The notes: a model not told the origin generated them from the letters alone. Counted from the stretch's first letter, positions 1-6,143 are shown. The stretch is DNA of 7,430 nucleotides from CAZNNH01 sp964574335 (GCA_964574335.1 CAZNNH010000239.1:1-7430), one strand, 5' to 3'. Numbers and translations are program-made.

Positions 1-48
1 GATCCCGGCGCGACTCCCCTCCCTGTGGCGCGGCGCCCCGGAGCACCG

Positions 49-78
49 TTGCCCACCAACCCACCCTGCGAGTAGGCT
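49..78 (+). promoter_or_regulatory. Candidate sigma70-like promoter of the first gene
   Basis: TTGCCC (49-54) and TAGGCT (73-78) are separated by 18 nt. A transcript starting near 85 would carry the strong ribosome-binding site at 92-96 and the ATG at 103. The match to consensus is only partial in both boxes, and in GC-rich DNA such pairs occur by chance, so this is a positional inference. The rest of the first 102 bases shows nothing else I can support. Confidence 0.25.
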
Positions 79-102
79 CCCCAGGCAAGGGGGAGGTGAG
101 AG

Positions 103-792
103 ATGTGGAACCCTTTGAGAACGGTGCGCCAGGGCCTTTGCGCCCTTTCGGCCGCAGCGCTGGCCGGCATGGCGGTTGGACTCTTCGCGGCGCAGGACTC
201 CAACCTGACCGTCGATGAGATCACCGTGAAACGAATCCACGTTCTCGATCAGGAGGGCAGGGAGCGGGTCACCCTCGCCGGCGAGTTCGGCCCGAGGAGG
301 GCGGAGCTGGCCGGCCTCCTCTTCCACAACGAGGAGGGGAACGAAGCCGGGGGGCTCGTCTACCACGGTAGGCGCAACGCCGATGGCAAGATCGAGGCTG
401 GCGGGATCCTGACATTCGACCAGTACCAAGACGACCAGATCATGGCGATCGAGTACTCCCACGCCGGCAACGAGAAGCGGAACGGGATCACCATTGCCGA
501 TCGGCCGGACCAGATGAGCGAGCGGGTCCTGGCCTTCTATCGAGCCTTCGAGGCCGCCCGGTCCGAGGAGGAGCGCGAGAGGCTCAAGAAGGAAGTGCTG
601 CCCAAGATCCCTCCGCAGGAGCTCGTGGCTCGACGGCTCTTCGTGGGTCGAAACATCGAGGGCGCGTCGCTCGTCTCGCTCCACGACAGCGCAGGTCGGC
701 CCCGGCTCACGCTGGAAGTCGACAAGGACGGCACCCCGAGCATCACGTTCCTCGATCCGTCGGGCCAGCCGGTGCGCAGGATCGCGCCCTGA
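103..792 (+). CDS. Exported beta-rich protein of unknown function
   Basis: This 229-aa protein starts at ATG 103, which has an excellent Shine-Dalgarno (GGAGGTGA, 92-99). Residues 1-32 form a signal peptide or N-terminal anchor: basic WNPLRTVRQ, then a hydrophobic stretch 11-30 ending near FAAQD. The mature part opens with LTVDEITVKRIHVLDQEGRERVTLAGEF (seen around residues 35-62), then a GLLFHNEEGNEAGGLVY stretch (71-87) and an FDQYQDDQIMAIEY segment. A charged helical insert (about 140-170, EEERERLKKE) precedes a C-terminal strand repeat (LHDSAGRPRLTLEVDKDG, about 193-210) echoing the first. I recall similar DEITVKRI/GLLF-NDEG proteins as conserved hypotheticals in Acidobacteria and Bacteroidetes, with no assigned function. 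It probably acts outside the cytoplasm. It appears monocistronic. That it is coding is secure; its role is unknown. Confidence 0.88.
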   Translation: MWNPLRTVRQGLCALSAAALAGMAVGLFAAQDSNLTVDEITVKRIHVLDQEGRERVTLAGEFGPRRAELAGLLFHNEEGNEAGGLVYHGRRNADGKIEAGGILTFDQYQDDQIMAIEYSHAGNEKRNGITIADRPDQMSERVLAFYRAFEAARSEEERERLKKEVLPKIPPQELVARRLFVGRNIEGASLVSLHDSAGRPRLTLEVDKDGTPSITFLDPSGQPVRRIAP

Positions 793-972
793 GAGGAGGC
801 TCCCTGCGACTCCCCCGCCCGCGTCTGTGCCATTCCACCGGCCAGGACTTCGGGCACGGCCGGCCGCCTGGTGCCCTGCGGCAGCTGCGACGTCCAGTGC
901 ACCCTGTGCCCGGCCTCGGTGGTCGAGACCCTGGCGCCGATGTTGAGAAAGCGCTGTCGAACCTTCGAATAG
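793..972 (+). other. Coding-like in-frame stretch after the TGA, with four clustered cysteines
   Basis: After the TGA at 790-792 the same frame stays open for 59 codons to TAG 970-972. Codon third positions are almost all G or C, unlike a typical intergenic spacer. The middle encodes PCGSCDVQCTLCP (about 874-912), a C-x2-C-x3-C-x2-C arrangement like a zinc or iron-sulfur knuckle. There is no ATG with a ribosome-binding site. The only plausible internal start is GTG 871, without a Shine-Dalgarno. It may be the decayed 3' end of another gene, a readthrough extension, or a chance open frame in GC-rich DNA. The remainder of the gap to 1100 holds no clear feature beyond a weak possible promoter (TTGAGG 1033-1038, TACCTT 1057-1062). 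Confidence 0.3.
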
Positions 973-1100
973 CCTCGTCCCGCCAGCGGTCGCCGGTCTC
1001 TGGGCCCCAGCCATCTCAGTAGCTCGTGACCCTTGAGGGCGCCTCCCCCGATGGTGTACCTTCACAGAAGCCCACAAGACACCCGGCGAGGTCGGAGATT

Positions 1101-1520
1101 GTGCCTTCCTCTGTGACTTTCGATGACCGCCGCCGGATCGTAGTGCTCGAGTACACCGGCCCGCTCGACGTTGAGCTGGTGGTCGAGGGCGGCGTGGAGG
1201 CGGCCCGGGGCGCCCTCCAGCACGGGTGCGGCGTCCTGGTGGACACCCGGAGGATCGACAAGCCGCTGCCCCTCAAGGATCTCATCGATGTCGCGCAGGG
1301 GCTGGGGCACATCGGCGTCGAGCCGGGTCAGAAGATCGCGGTCCTCGCGTCGCCGTTCGACACCGAGGACGCGGTGTTCAGATCCTTCGCCAACCAGGCT
1401 GGCTTCGAGGTTCAAACGTACTCCGACGAAACTGAGGCGCTTGCCTGGCTGAGAGAGACCGAGGCGGAACCGACGGAGCCCGCCCCTCGAGCGAGTCTGC
1501 TCTCGGCAGGAACGGAATGA
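1101..1520 (+). CDS. SpoIIAA/STAS-like (SEC14-type) single-domain protein
   Basis: This is a predicted cytoplasmic 139-aa protein. The pattern is an N-terminal VTFDDRRRIVVLEYTGPLD strand pair (residues 5-23), a helix EGGVEAARGALQ, then the buried strand GVLVDTRRID (44-53). A helix KDLIDVAQGLGH, a strand KIAVLASP (78-85), a helix DAVFRSFANQAG, a strand and a final EALAWLRE helix (112-119) follow. This alternating layout, with LVDTR in the middle and the ALAWL ending, is typical of the SpoIIAA-like/STAS-SEC14 family often found in proteobacteria and acidobacteria. No phosphorylatable Ser/Thr site is certain. I chose GTG 1101 because GAGGT lies 8 nt upstream and the family normally starts about eight residues before the first strand; the frame is open back to GTG 1026, which lacks a ribosome-binding site. 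The stop overlaps the next gene's ATG (ATGA), implying translational coupling. The C-terminal tail (120-139) is Pro/Ala/Glu-rich and probably disordered. Confidence 0.72.
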   Translation: MPSSVTFDDRRRIVVLEYTGPLDVELVVEGGVEAARGALQHGCGVLVDTRRIDKPLPLKDLIDVAQGLGHIGVEPGQKIAVLASPFDTEDAVFRSFANQAGFEVQTYSDETEALAWLRETEAEPTEPAPRASLLSAGTE

Positions 1521-2002
1521 TGCACCGGGTGGTGGGAGCGCTCCCGGCGTTGGCCCTGTTCGGCTGCGCATCCGCGCCCCTTCGGCCGGAACCCGAGGTT
1601 CGGTGGTGCGTCGAGACGGCGACTCCCCCTCCCCTGGTGGAGGACTACGACCAGCCGCCTCGTCCGGTCCGCGTCACGCAACCTCGCTATCCAGAAGAGG
1701 CGTACCGGCGGAGGATCCAGGGGGACGTCGTCCTGGGGATCGTGATCGGCCAGACGGGACGTGTGCTCGGCGCGTGGGTGACTCGGTCGATCGCCGGGCT
1801 CGACGACGCGGCCCTGGATTGCGTCTGTCAGTGGACGTTCGAGCCCGCCGTCAAGGACGGAGAACCGGTGGCCACGTTGGCGAGGGCCCCGGTCACCTTC
1901 AAGATCTTCAAGAAGAGACCGCCGCAGACCGCAGACCGCCGCCGCCGAGACGACCCGTGGCGAAGGGTCGCGTCAGCGCTGCGGTCTGTTGGTCCCGGCT
2001 AG
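1517..2002 (+). CDS. Lipoprotein with TonB C-terminal-like domain, copy 1
   Basis: This 161-aa protein has a short signal peptide ending in the lipobox LFGC (Cys17 would be lipidated). A linker containing VRWC (Cys31) and VEDYDQPPRP follows, then a TonB-C-like fold at about 50-132. Family hallmarks are visible: PRYPEEAYRRRIQGDVVL, the IVIGQTGRV strand with V-x-G, the LDDAALDCVCQWTFEPA helix-turn, and a closing KDGEPVATLARAPVTFKI strand. There is no proline-rich periplasm-spanning segment and no transmembrane helix, so it is not a classic TonB energy transducer; a lipid-anchored periplasmic role is inferred. The tail 132-161 is basic and low-complexity. ATG 1517 overlaps the preceding stop, with AGGA at 1508-1511 as a modest ribosome-binding site; ATG 1520 is an alternative. 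Cys102 and Cys104 replace positions usually filled by Ala and Arg in the family, and are kept in copy 2. Confidence 0.8.
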   Translation: MMHRVVGALPALALFGCASAPLRPEPEVRWCVETATPPPLVEDYDQPPRPVRVTQPRYPEEAYRRRIQGDVVLGIVIGQTGRVLGAWVTRSIAGLDDAALDCVCQWTFEPAVKDGEPVATLARAPVTFKIFKKRPPQTADRRRRDDPWRRVASALRSVGPG

Positions 2003-2085
2003 GCTAGCACCCAGTCCATCCAGTCCCGGCACCCGTGGTCGCGGGAGCGCGTCGGAGGTAGGATCACGGCGTAGGAGGACTACCG

Positions 2086-2547
2086 ATGCGTTTGCCCAGA
2101 AGCATGGTCGGAGCAATGCCGGTGCTGGCCCTGCTCGGGTGCGCATCCGCGCCCCCCCTTCGGCCGGCACTGGAGGTTCGATGGTGCGCCGGGCCGGTGA
2201 CCGCCCTCTCTCCGGTGGAGGACTATGACCAGCCACCGCGTCCGATCACGATCGACAGGCCTCGATACCCGAGAGAGGCGTTCGTCCGAAAGGTCCAAGG
2301 TGTCGTCACGGTGGAGATCGTGATCGGCCCCACAGGACGGGTGGTCCGCGCCCAGGTGACTCGGTCGATCCCGGGGCTCGACGAGGCGGCCCTGGACTGC
2401 GTGTGCGAGTGGACGTTCGAGCCCGCCGCCAAGGACGGAAAGCCGGTGGCCACCCTCGCGGACGCCCCGGTCGGCTTCAGGATCTACAACGACAAGGACG
2501 ACGAGCAGGAGACGGGGCGCCCGCCCGTTCCCCAGAACGACCGCTGA
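2086..2547 (+). CDS. Lipoprotein with TonB C-terminal-like domain, copy 2 (tandem paralog)
   Basis: This 153-aa protein is clearly homologous along its length to the gene just upstream, about two thirds identical by eye over the core. It has lipobox LLGC (Cys19), VRWC (Cys34), VEDYDQPPRP, PRYPREAFVRKVQG, IVIGPTGRV, LDEAALDCVCEWTFEPA (Cys105, Cys107) and KDGKPVATLADAPVGF. The DNA of the two copies is also visibly similar around the lipobox, indicating an old tandem duplication. The start at ATG 2086 is set by AGGAGG at 2073-2078, 7 nt away; internal ATG 2104 has no such site. A possible -10 box TAGGAT (2059-2064) in the 83-nt gap suggests it may also be transcribed separately. The C-terminal tail diverges from copy 1 (acidic, then PPVPQNDR), and its last codons and stop lie inside a 20-bp tandem repeat. 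A periplasmic lipid-anchored location is inferred; the partner is unknown. Confidence 0.82.
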   Translation: MRLPRSMVGAMPVLALLGCASAPPLRPALEVRWCAGPVTALSPVEDYDQPPRPITIDRPRYPREAFVRKVQGVVTVEIVIGPTGRVVRAQVTRSIPGLDEAALDCVCEWTFEPAAKDGKPVATLADAPVGFRIYNDKDDEQETGRPPVPQNDR

Positions 2548-2587
2548 TTCCCCAGAACGACCGCTCCTTCCCCAAGGCGACCGCTCA
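2528..2587. repeat. 20-bp tandem repeat, three copies, between convergent genes
   Basis: The unit TTCCCCAGAACGACCGCTNN occurs at 2528-2547, 2548-2567 and 2568-2587. The first two copies are identical over 18 bases; the third carries AGGC for GAAC-like changes. A degraded start (TTCCC) begins again at 2588. Copy 1 supplies the last codons and the TGA of the TonB-C lipoprotein. The period is not a multiple of three. I see no strong hairpin with a T-run, so a terminator is not supported. The copy number is too low and there are no unique spacers, so this is not a CRISPR array. Confidence 0.85.
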
Positions 2588-2607
2588 TTCCCGGGGGGCG
2601 GCGAGCG

Positions 2608-3672
2608 CTACGCGGTCCCTGGCTTCGGCACCAGCCACACGCGAACGTCCTGCTTCCAGTCGACCCACTTGGGCAGGTCGACCACCACCTGGAGCTCCCA
2701 GGTCAGGTTGTTCTCCCTCGCCTTGAAGCTGTAGGCGGCGGTATGGGGTACCGTGAACGTGCCCCCGACCTCGGTGGGCATCCGCCCCATGTAGGAGGCG
2801 CCTTCGGCCAGCACCACCTGCTCCTCGTGGACCTTGTGGACGTGGGTCCTGGCGTTGGTGCCGGCACCCGAGCGGCACTGCTCCTTCCCCACCAGGGTGA
2901 CCTTGACCCCGTTGATCGCCAGGTCCTGCTTGGGCGTAAAGCGCACCCGGCAGCGGGTCGACTCGCCCGGGGTGAGGGCGTAGGTGGGACGCCGCCACCG
3001 AGACCCCATCCTGGAGGCTGTGGCCGCCACCCCTCCGGCATCCGTCCCCGTCTTCACGGTCGGCGCGTCGAGGTCGACCATCACCTTGCCGAGACGCCGC
3101 TCGGCCAGGTGGCGTCGCACCAGCACCACCGCCCCGATCAGCAGCAGGATCGGGATCAGCATCGTGAGCAGGGCGAGCAGCAGCACGATGATCACGGGGA
3201 CCAGCAGCCAGCCGAACAGCTTGCCCACCCACGAGGGCTTGCCGGCCGGTGGCTGGGAGAAGTCCGTGCAGGCCGCCAGGTAGTCGTCCCGGCTCGAGGG
3301 CCCGGCATCCAGCACGTAGTCCTCGCTGACCTTGGGATCGATCTTCCACGCCAGGTCCACCCGGGCGGCCACGAAGTGGTCCACGTTCAGGAAGTGGCCG
3401 TGGTAGGTCAGCGGCTGGCTCGGCGCCGTGAAGCTGAAGGGATAGGAGTAGGCCTGGCCCGCGCTCCACTGCTGGGGTTCCAGCATCACCTGGTCGAGGA
3501 CCCGGCGGTCGGTGTTGCCGATCCCGTGCGTCTGCCAGCCGAGCTCGATCCGGAGCCCCTTACAGGAGACGCGCTCGTCGACGGTCACCACCACGTCGCC
3601 TTCGACCCTGGAGCCGGGCTTGTAGGTCCTGTCGTCGCTGGCAAAGCGCACCTCGAGATCACACTTCGACAT
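2608..3672 (-). CDS. Membrane protein with two arrestin-like lobes around a hydrophobic segment
   Basis: This 354-aa protein has an N-terminal lobe (about 3-125) reading like an arrestin/Vps26-type beta-sandwich: KPGSRVEGDVVVTVDE, CKGLRIELGWQTHG, YPFSFTAPSQPLTYHG, then VAARVDLAWKIDPK. A hydrophobic stretch at about 153-186, long enough for one long or two short membrane helices, is followed by basic RRHLAERR. The C-terminal lobe (about 230-352) repeats the pattern: LTPGESTRCRVRFTPKQD, INGVKVTLVGKEQC, a His-rich THVHKVHEE strand, FTVPHTAAYSFKARENNLTWEL and a closing VRVWLVP strand. Start ATG 3672 has AAGGAGG about 7 nt upstream; GTG 3675 is too close to it. The start lies 14 nt inside the upstream ATPase gene, so translation is coupled. 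Arrestin-fold proteins are known in bacteria (Spo0M is one), but I do not recognise this architecture as a named family. Function is unknown; a scaffold at the membrane is inferred. Confidence 0.78.
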   Translation of the reverse strand: MSKCDLEVRFASDDRTYKPGSRVEGDVVVTVDERVSCKGLRIELGWQTHGIGNTDRRVLDQVMLEPQQWSAGQAYSYPFSFTAPSQPLTYHGHFLNVDHFVAARVDLAWKIDPKVSEDYVLDAGPSSRDDYLAACTDFSQPPAGKPSWVGKLFGWLLVPVIIVLLLALLTMLIPILLLIGAVVLVRRHLAERRLGKVMVDLDAPTVKTGTDAGGVAATASRMGSRWRRPTYALTPGESTRCRVRFTPKQDLAINGVKVTLVGKEQCRSGAGTNARTHVHKVHEEQVVLAEGASYMGRMPTEVGGTFTVPHTAAYSFKARENNLTWELQVVVDLPKWVDWKQDVRVWLVPKPGTA

Positions 3673-4279
3673 CACCGACCTCCTTCATCCGCTGGACCGC
3701 CTCGTACAGGGTCAGCTCCATGGCGCGGACGTCCTCGCCGTGTCTTTGGATCAGCTTCAAGACCGTATCACGAGAGACCCACGGAATGGGCCCCGGGCCC
3801 CTCCGGGCCGCCTCGACGCGGCGGCCGAACACCCGCTCGAGCGCCGGGACGTCGAGCCGGGCGGCCGGCCACACGCGGGTCACCCGAAGCCCCAGCGCCT
3901 CGAGCTCGGGCCCGAGGTCGACGTGGGACACGATCGCGAACGAGGCCGGCCGGCGGAACACCCGCCGCCGCTTTCGCCGGCTCAGCAGTTGCGCGTCGTC
4001 CAGGAAGAGCGGGTCCGACCGGGGGATCCTGGAGCGCTCCCCCTCGCGGATCTTGACGTACGGGGTCCCCGGGAAGTGGGCGCGGATCGCCAGCAGGAGC
4101 GTGGTCTTGCCCCGGCCACCCTCGCCGAGGAGCTGGACCACCTGCCCGCGCGTGGCGAGCTGCCGGACCAGGTCCGCGACTTCGGCCACGGCCAGCTCCG
4201 CGCGGGTGTCGAGGTCGAGATCCCCGAACGGGTTGCGCCTCAGGTTGAGGCGAGCGTAGGGCAGCCGGTCCGCTGGCAT
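3659..4279 (-). CDS. P-loop ATPase with NPF motif (ExeA/AAA-like)
   Basis: This 206-aa protein has a Walker A motif, GEGGRGKT, at residues 52-59. A Walker B-like strand, LFLDDAQ, lies at 91-97 (Asp94, Asp95). A sensor-1-like strand SFAIVSHVDL follows at 113-122, and a GEDVRAMEL lid helix at 181-189 with Arg185 in a sensor-2-like position. The N-terminus NLRRNPFGDLDLDTRAELA (12-30) resembles the NPF lead-in of ExeA-type ATPases. RRVEAARRGPGPIPWVSRDTV (153-173) recalls ATPases I know from Planctomycetes. At about 200 residues it is a compact, single-domain enzyme; ATP hydrolysis is inferred from intact motifs and the target is unknown. Neither ATG 4279 nor the upstream in-frame GTG 4291 has a Shine-Dalgarno; TATCGT just upstream could be a -10 giving an almost leaderless message. 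It overlaps the arrestin-like gene by 14 nt, and the ribosome-binding site of that gene sits in its last codons. Confidence 0.8.
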   Translation of the reverse strand: MPADRLPYARLNLRRNPFGDLDLDTRAELAVAEVADLVRQLATRGQVVQLLGEGGRGKTTLLLAIRAHFPGTPYVKIREGERSRIPRSDPLFLDDAQLLSRRKRRRVFRRPASFAIVSHVDLGPELEALGLRVTRVWPAARLDVPALERVFGRRVEAARRGPGPIPWVSRDTVLKLIQRHGEDVRAMELTLYEAVQRMKEVGDVEV

Positions 4280-4355
4280 CGGAAGGACCACGATACACGA
4301 CCGGCCGCCGCCGCGGAATGCTCCCCTTGGGCGCGGCGGTCCCTCGAGGCGGCCC

Positions 4356-4398
4356 GAAAACAGAACGAGGCGGCGAAGGCCGAGCCCCCGCCGCCTCG
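4356..4398 (-). terminator. Intrinsic terminator after the DUF2911 gene
   Basis: CGAGGCGGC (4366-4374) and GCCGCCTCG (4390-4398) form a perfect 9-bp stem with a 15-nt loop. Read on the minus strand, the stem is followed directly by TTCTGTTTTCG (complement of 4356-4366), a T-rich tail. It lies 18 nt beyond the stop of the minus-strand DUF2911 gene, exactly where its terminator would be expected, and would insulate the ATPase/arrestin pair downstream. Other bases in the 136-nt gap (4280-4415) show no gene. Confidence 0.7.
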
Positions 4399-4415
4399 CG
4401 CGCCCACAGGCTCGA

Positions 4416-4949
4416 CTACATGCCGATCTTGAAGGCGCCCATCAGCTTGGTGGCCCCCCAGCTCAGCGAGAGGGTGCCCCCTCCCGTGGCCTTGGACAGC
4501 TCGATGGTGAACGTCTCCACCGGGCTCGCCAATGCCTCCGACTGGAGCGTGACGCTGTGCACGTCCTGGGCCGGGTCGTGCTGCGTCCCCCACTGGCCGG
4601 TCTGGGAATTGAAGACCAGGAAGAACGCCTCCCCCTGCTTCTTCAGCCAGAGGCTGTAGCTCCCCTTGGCCACCTTGGTCCCGCCGAAGTCGAGGTCCAC
4701 GGGAGTCGAGAGCACCGTGGCCTGGTTCATGCCCATCCGCCAGAAGGAGCCTTCCTCCAGTTGGGAGAGCATGTCCCTCCCCTTCAGCGACGGCTGGCCG
4801 TAGTCGATGCTGATGGCTCCACCGCTCACCGCCAGCTCGGCCTTGCCCCGAGGGGCCTGGGCCGACGCCGGCAGCGCCAGCAGCGCGGCCGCCGCCGAGA
4901 CGGCGGCGAACGCAAGAGCCTTCCGCAACGACGTATGCTTCAGATCCAT
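4416..4949 (-). CDS. Exported DUF2911 family protein
   Basis: This 177-aa protein has a signal peptide: MDLKHTSLRK, a hydrophobic Ala/Leu core 11-26, then the signal peptidase I-type site ASA-QA at 30/31. The mature part carries the DUF2911 signature: AISIDYGQPSLKGRDM (45-60), LEEGSFWRMGMNQATVL (64-80), VDLDFGGTKVAKGSYSLWL (84-102), and the strand FFLVFNSQTGQWGTQHD (109-125). The family is widespread in Bacteroidetes, Acidobacteria and Gemmatimonadetes, is usually periplasmic, and has no established biochemical function. Start ATG 4949 is chosen for GGAGG (4958-4962) 8 nt upstream and because the signal peptide begins there; the frame is open further upstream to 5018 but encodes nothing signal-like. 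It is divergent from the 5099 gene, with about 150 nt between starts, and ends at a clear terminator. Length is normal for the family. Confidence 0.92.
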   Translation of the reverse strand: MDLKHTSLRKALAFAAVSAAAALLALPASAQAPRGKAELAVSGGAISIDYGQPSLKGRDMLSQLEEGSFWRMGMNQATVLSTPVDLDFGGTKVAKGSYSLWLKKQGEAFFLVFNSQTGQWGTQHDPAQDVHSVTLQSEALASPVETFTIELSKATGGGTLSLSWGATKLMGAFKIGM

Positions 4950-5048
4950 CTTCGTTTCCTCCGGGAAACCCCCGCCCCAGTCTTTCACAACTCGGCGCCC
5001 CGGGACCACCCCGTGCAATCAGCGGCCGGGGGGCGGGAGCATTGGGGG

Positions 5049-5077
5049 TTGACGCCGCTCCACCGCGGCCGTATGGT
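5049..5077 (+). promoter_or_regulatory. Sigma70-like promoter of the 5099 gene
   Basis: TTGACG (5049-5054) and TATGGT (5072-5077) have the ideal 17-nt spacing; the -35 box matches consensus at five of six positions and the -10 at four. A start near 5084 would give a short leader holding the GGAG ribosome-binding site (5087-5090). A small inverted repeat CCACC (5060-5064)/GGTGG (5075-5079) overlaps the -10 box and could be an operator or chance. No equally good promoter is visible for the divergent DUF2911 gene. Confidence 0.55.
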
Positions 5078-5098
5078 GGCGCGACTGGAGCCTCCGTG

Positions 5099-6001
5099 AT
5101 GATCTGGCTCGACACCGTGGCCGTCGTCCTCGCCGCCGGCCTTCTCTCGCCGCCCGCCGCCGAGCCGTCGCTCCAGGAGATCCTTCAGAAGGCTTCCAAG
5201 TACGTCCAGGCCTACGAGCAGTCCTTCAAGAACCTGGTGGCCGACGAGGAGTACCTCCAGTACCTGCTCGACAGTCCCGGGGGACGTCGGCTGCAGTCGC
5301 GGTCGATCCACTCGGACGTGGTCTACGCGCCGATCGGCGGCCCGATCCCCTTCTGGCTCTTCCGCGACGTCTACAACGTGGACGGAAAGGAGGTGCGCAG
5401 CCGCGAGGGGCGCCTCCAGAAGCTGTTCCTCGAGGAGCCGGGATCGGCGGTGGCCCGTGCCCGAAGCATCGTCGCGGAGAGCGCCCGCTACAACCTCGGC
5501 CACACCCAACGGAACTTCAACGTGCCCACCCTGGCCCTGGTCTTCCTCCACCCCGTCAACCAGCATCGCTTCCGCTTCGAGCTGAAGGGGAAGAAGAAGG
5601 TGGCGGGCGAGCGCTGCCGGGAGGTCCAGTACCAGGAGACCACCAGCCCGACCCTGATCGTCGAGCGCCCCGAGGGGCTCGACCTGGTGATGCGGGGCCG
5701 CTTCCTGATCCGGCCGGAGGACGGGGCGGTGCTCAAGACGTTCCTGGCCTTCTCCCCACGGGCCACCAAGGGGCGGGTCAACGTCCAGGTGCAGTACCGC
5801 CACTTCGAGGACCTCGATCTGTGGCTGCCGGAGCAGATGGACGAGATCTACGAGACCCGCTGGCCCCGCGGCGAGGCCCACGCGGCCCCGGGCTCGGCCC
5901 TCCTCCCCCGCGGGAACGAGTACATCACCTGCAAGGCCCGCTACACCAACTACCGCCGCTTCGAGGTCGAGACCCAGGAGAAGTACGACCTGCCCGAGTG
6001 A
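5099..6001 (+). CDS. Exported protein of an acidobacterial-type conserved family
   Basis: This 300-aa protein has a short N-terminal hydrophobic stretch (residues 5-20, TVAVVLAAGLLSPPAA) acting as signal peptide, then a helical EILQKASKYVQAYEQSFKNLVADEEY segment (27-52). The rest is beta-rich: FRDVYNVDGKEVRSREGRL (88-106), a SIVAESARYNLG helix (123-134), NVPTLALVFLHPVNQHRFRF (141-160), and VQYQETTSPTLIVERPEG (176-193). A MRGRFLIRPEDGAVLKTFLAF hairpin (198-218) and a closing LWLPEQMDEIYETR strand (241-254) complete it. I recall this order from numerous secreted acidobacterial hypothetical proteins; the fold of the last half suggests a lipoprotein-carrier or LolA-like beta sheet, but that is inference. 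ATG 5099 has GGAG 8 nt upstream; GTG 5096 is an alternative, and the open frame to 5042 runs through the promoter. No function can be assigned. It stands alone in its transcription unit. Confidence 0.88.
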   Translation: MIWLDTVAVVLAAGLLSPPAAEPSLQEILQKASKYVQAYEQSFKNLVADEEYLQYLLDSPGGRRLQSRSIHSDVVYAPIGGPIPFWLFRDVYNVDGKEVRSREGRLQKLFLEEPGSAVARARSIVAESARYNLGHTQRNFNVPTLALVFLHPVNQHRFRFELKGKKKVAGERCREVQYQETTSPTLIVERPEGLDLVMRGRFLIRPEDGAVLKTFLAFSPRATKGRVNVQVQYRHFEDLDLWLPEQMDEIYETRWPRGEAHAAPGSALLPRGNEYITCKARYTNYRRFEVETQEKYDLPE

Positions 6002-6143
6002 CGGCAACTGTGACGCGATCTCGGCCGAGAAGAGGATCTCGCCCGTCCTCGCATCCAGATACGAGTACGCTGTGGCGCCACAGCTCGCGGCCGTCCATGG
6101 TGCTCAGCGCAATGATGGCTCTCTCGTCGGTTCCGAAGATCAC
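6002..6143 (-). pseudogene. Frameshifted remnant of a PQQ-type beta-propeller gene
   Basis: Read on the minus strand from 6143, one frame gives VIFGTDERAIIAL and STMDGRELWRH (to about 6072). The neighbouring frame then gives YLDARTGEILFSAEIASQ (6061 to about 6008). Both pieces resemble consecutive blades of PQQ-like propellers, where a strand such as VYFGTDDG-LYALD-TGRELWR is followed by YLDA-TGEILW. The frame changes between about 6062 and 6075, and the second frame then runs into the antisense of the 5099 gene's 3' end. There is no start signal, and upstream (6144-6239) no blade continues clearly. I therefore read it as a leftover of a decayed gene, cut at both ends. Chance similarity cannot be excluded because only about 45 residues are involved. 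Confidence 0.4.

Noticed and set aside
790..792. TGA read as selenocysteine to join the first gene to its extension
   Set aside because: No SECIS-like hairpin is visible just downstream, and the protein does not resemble a selenoprotein family.
1026..1100. Longer N-terminus of the STAS-like protein from GTG 1026
   Set aside because: There is no ribosome-binding site before 1026, the added residues are low-complexity, and GTG 1101 has GAGGT at proper spacing.
2528..2587. CRISPR-like array
   Set aside because: The units are contiguous without unique spacers, only three copies exist, and no cas gene is present.
2743..4056. A 437-codon open frame on the plus strand
   Set aside because: It lies antisense to the ATPase and arrestin-like genes, is rich in His, Arg, Pro and Gly without domain order, and has no ribosome-binding site. 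It is a GC-rich shadow.
4950..5018. N-terminal extension of the DUF2911 protein
   Set aside because: It would bury the signal peptide, and the ribosome-binding site at 4958-4962 serves ATG 4949.
4985..6007. A 340-codon open frame on the minus strand
   Set aside because: It is antisense to the 5099 gene; its Leu/Val/Glu-rich repetitive text is typical of an opposite-strand shadow. Only its first codons overlap the propeller scrap.
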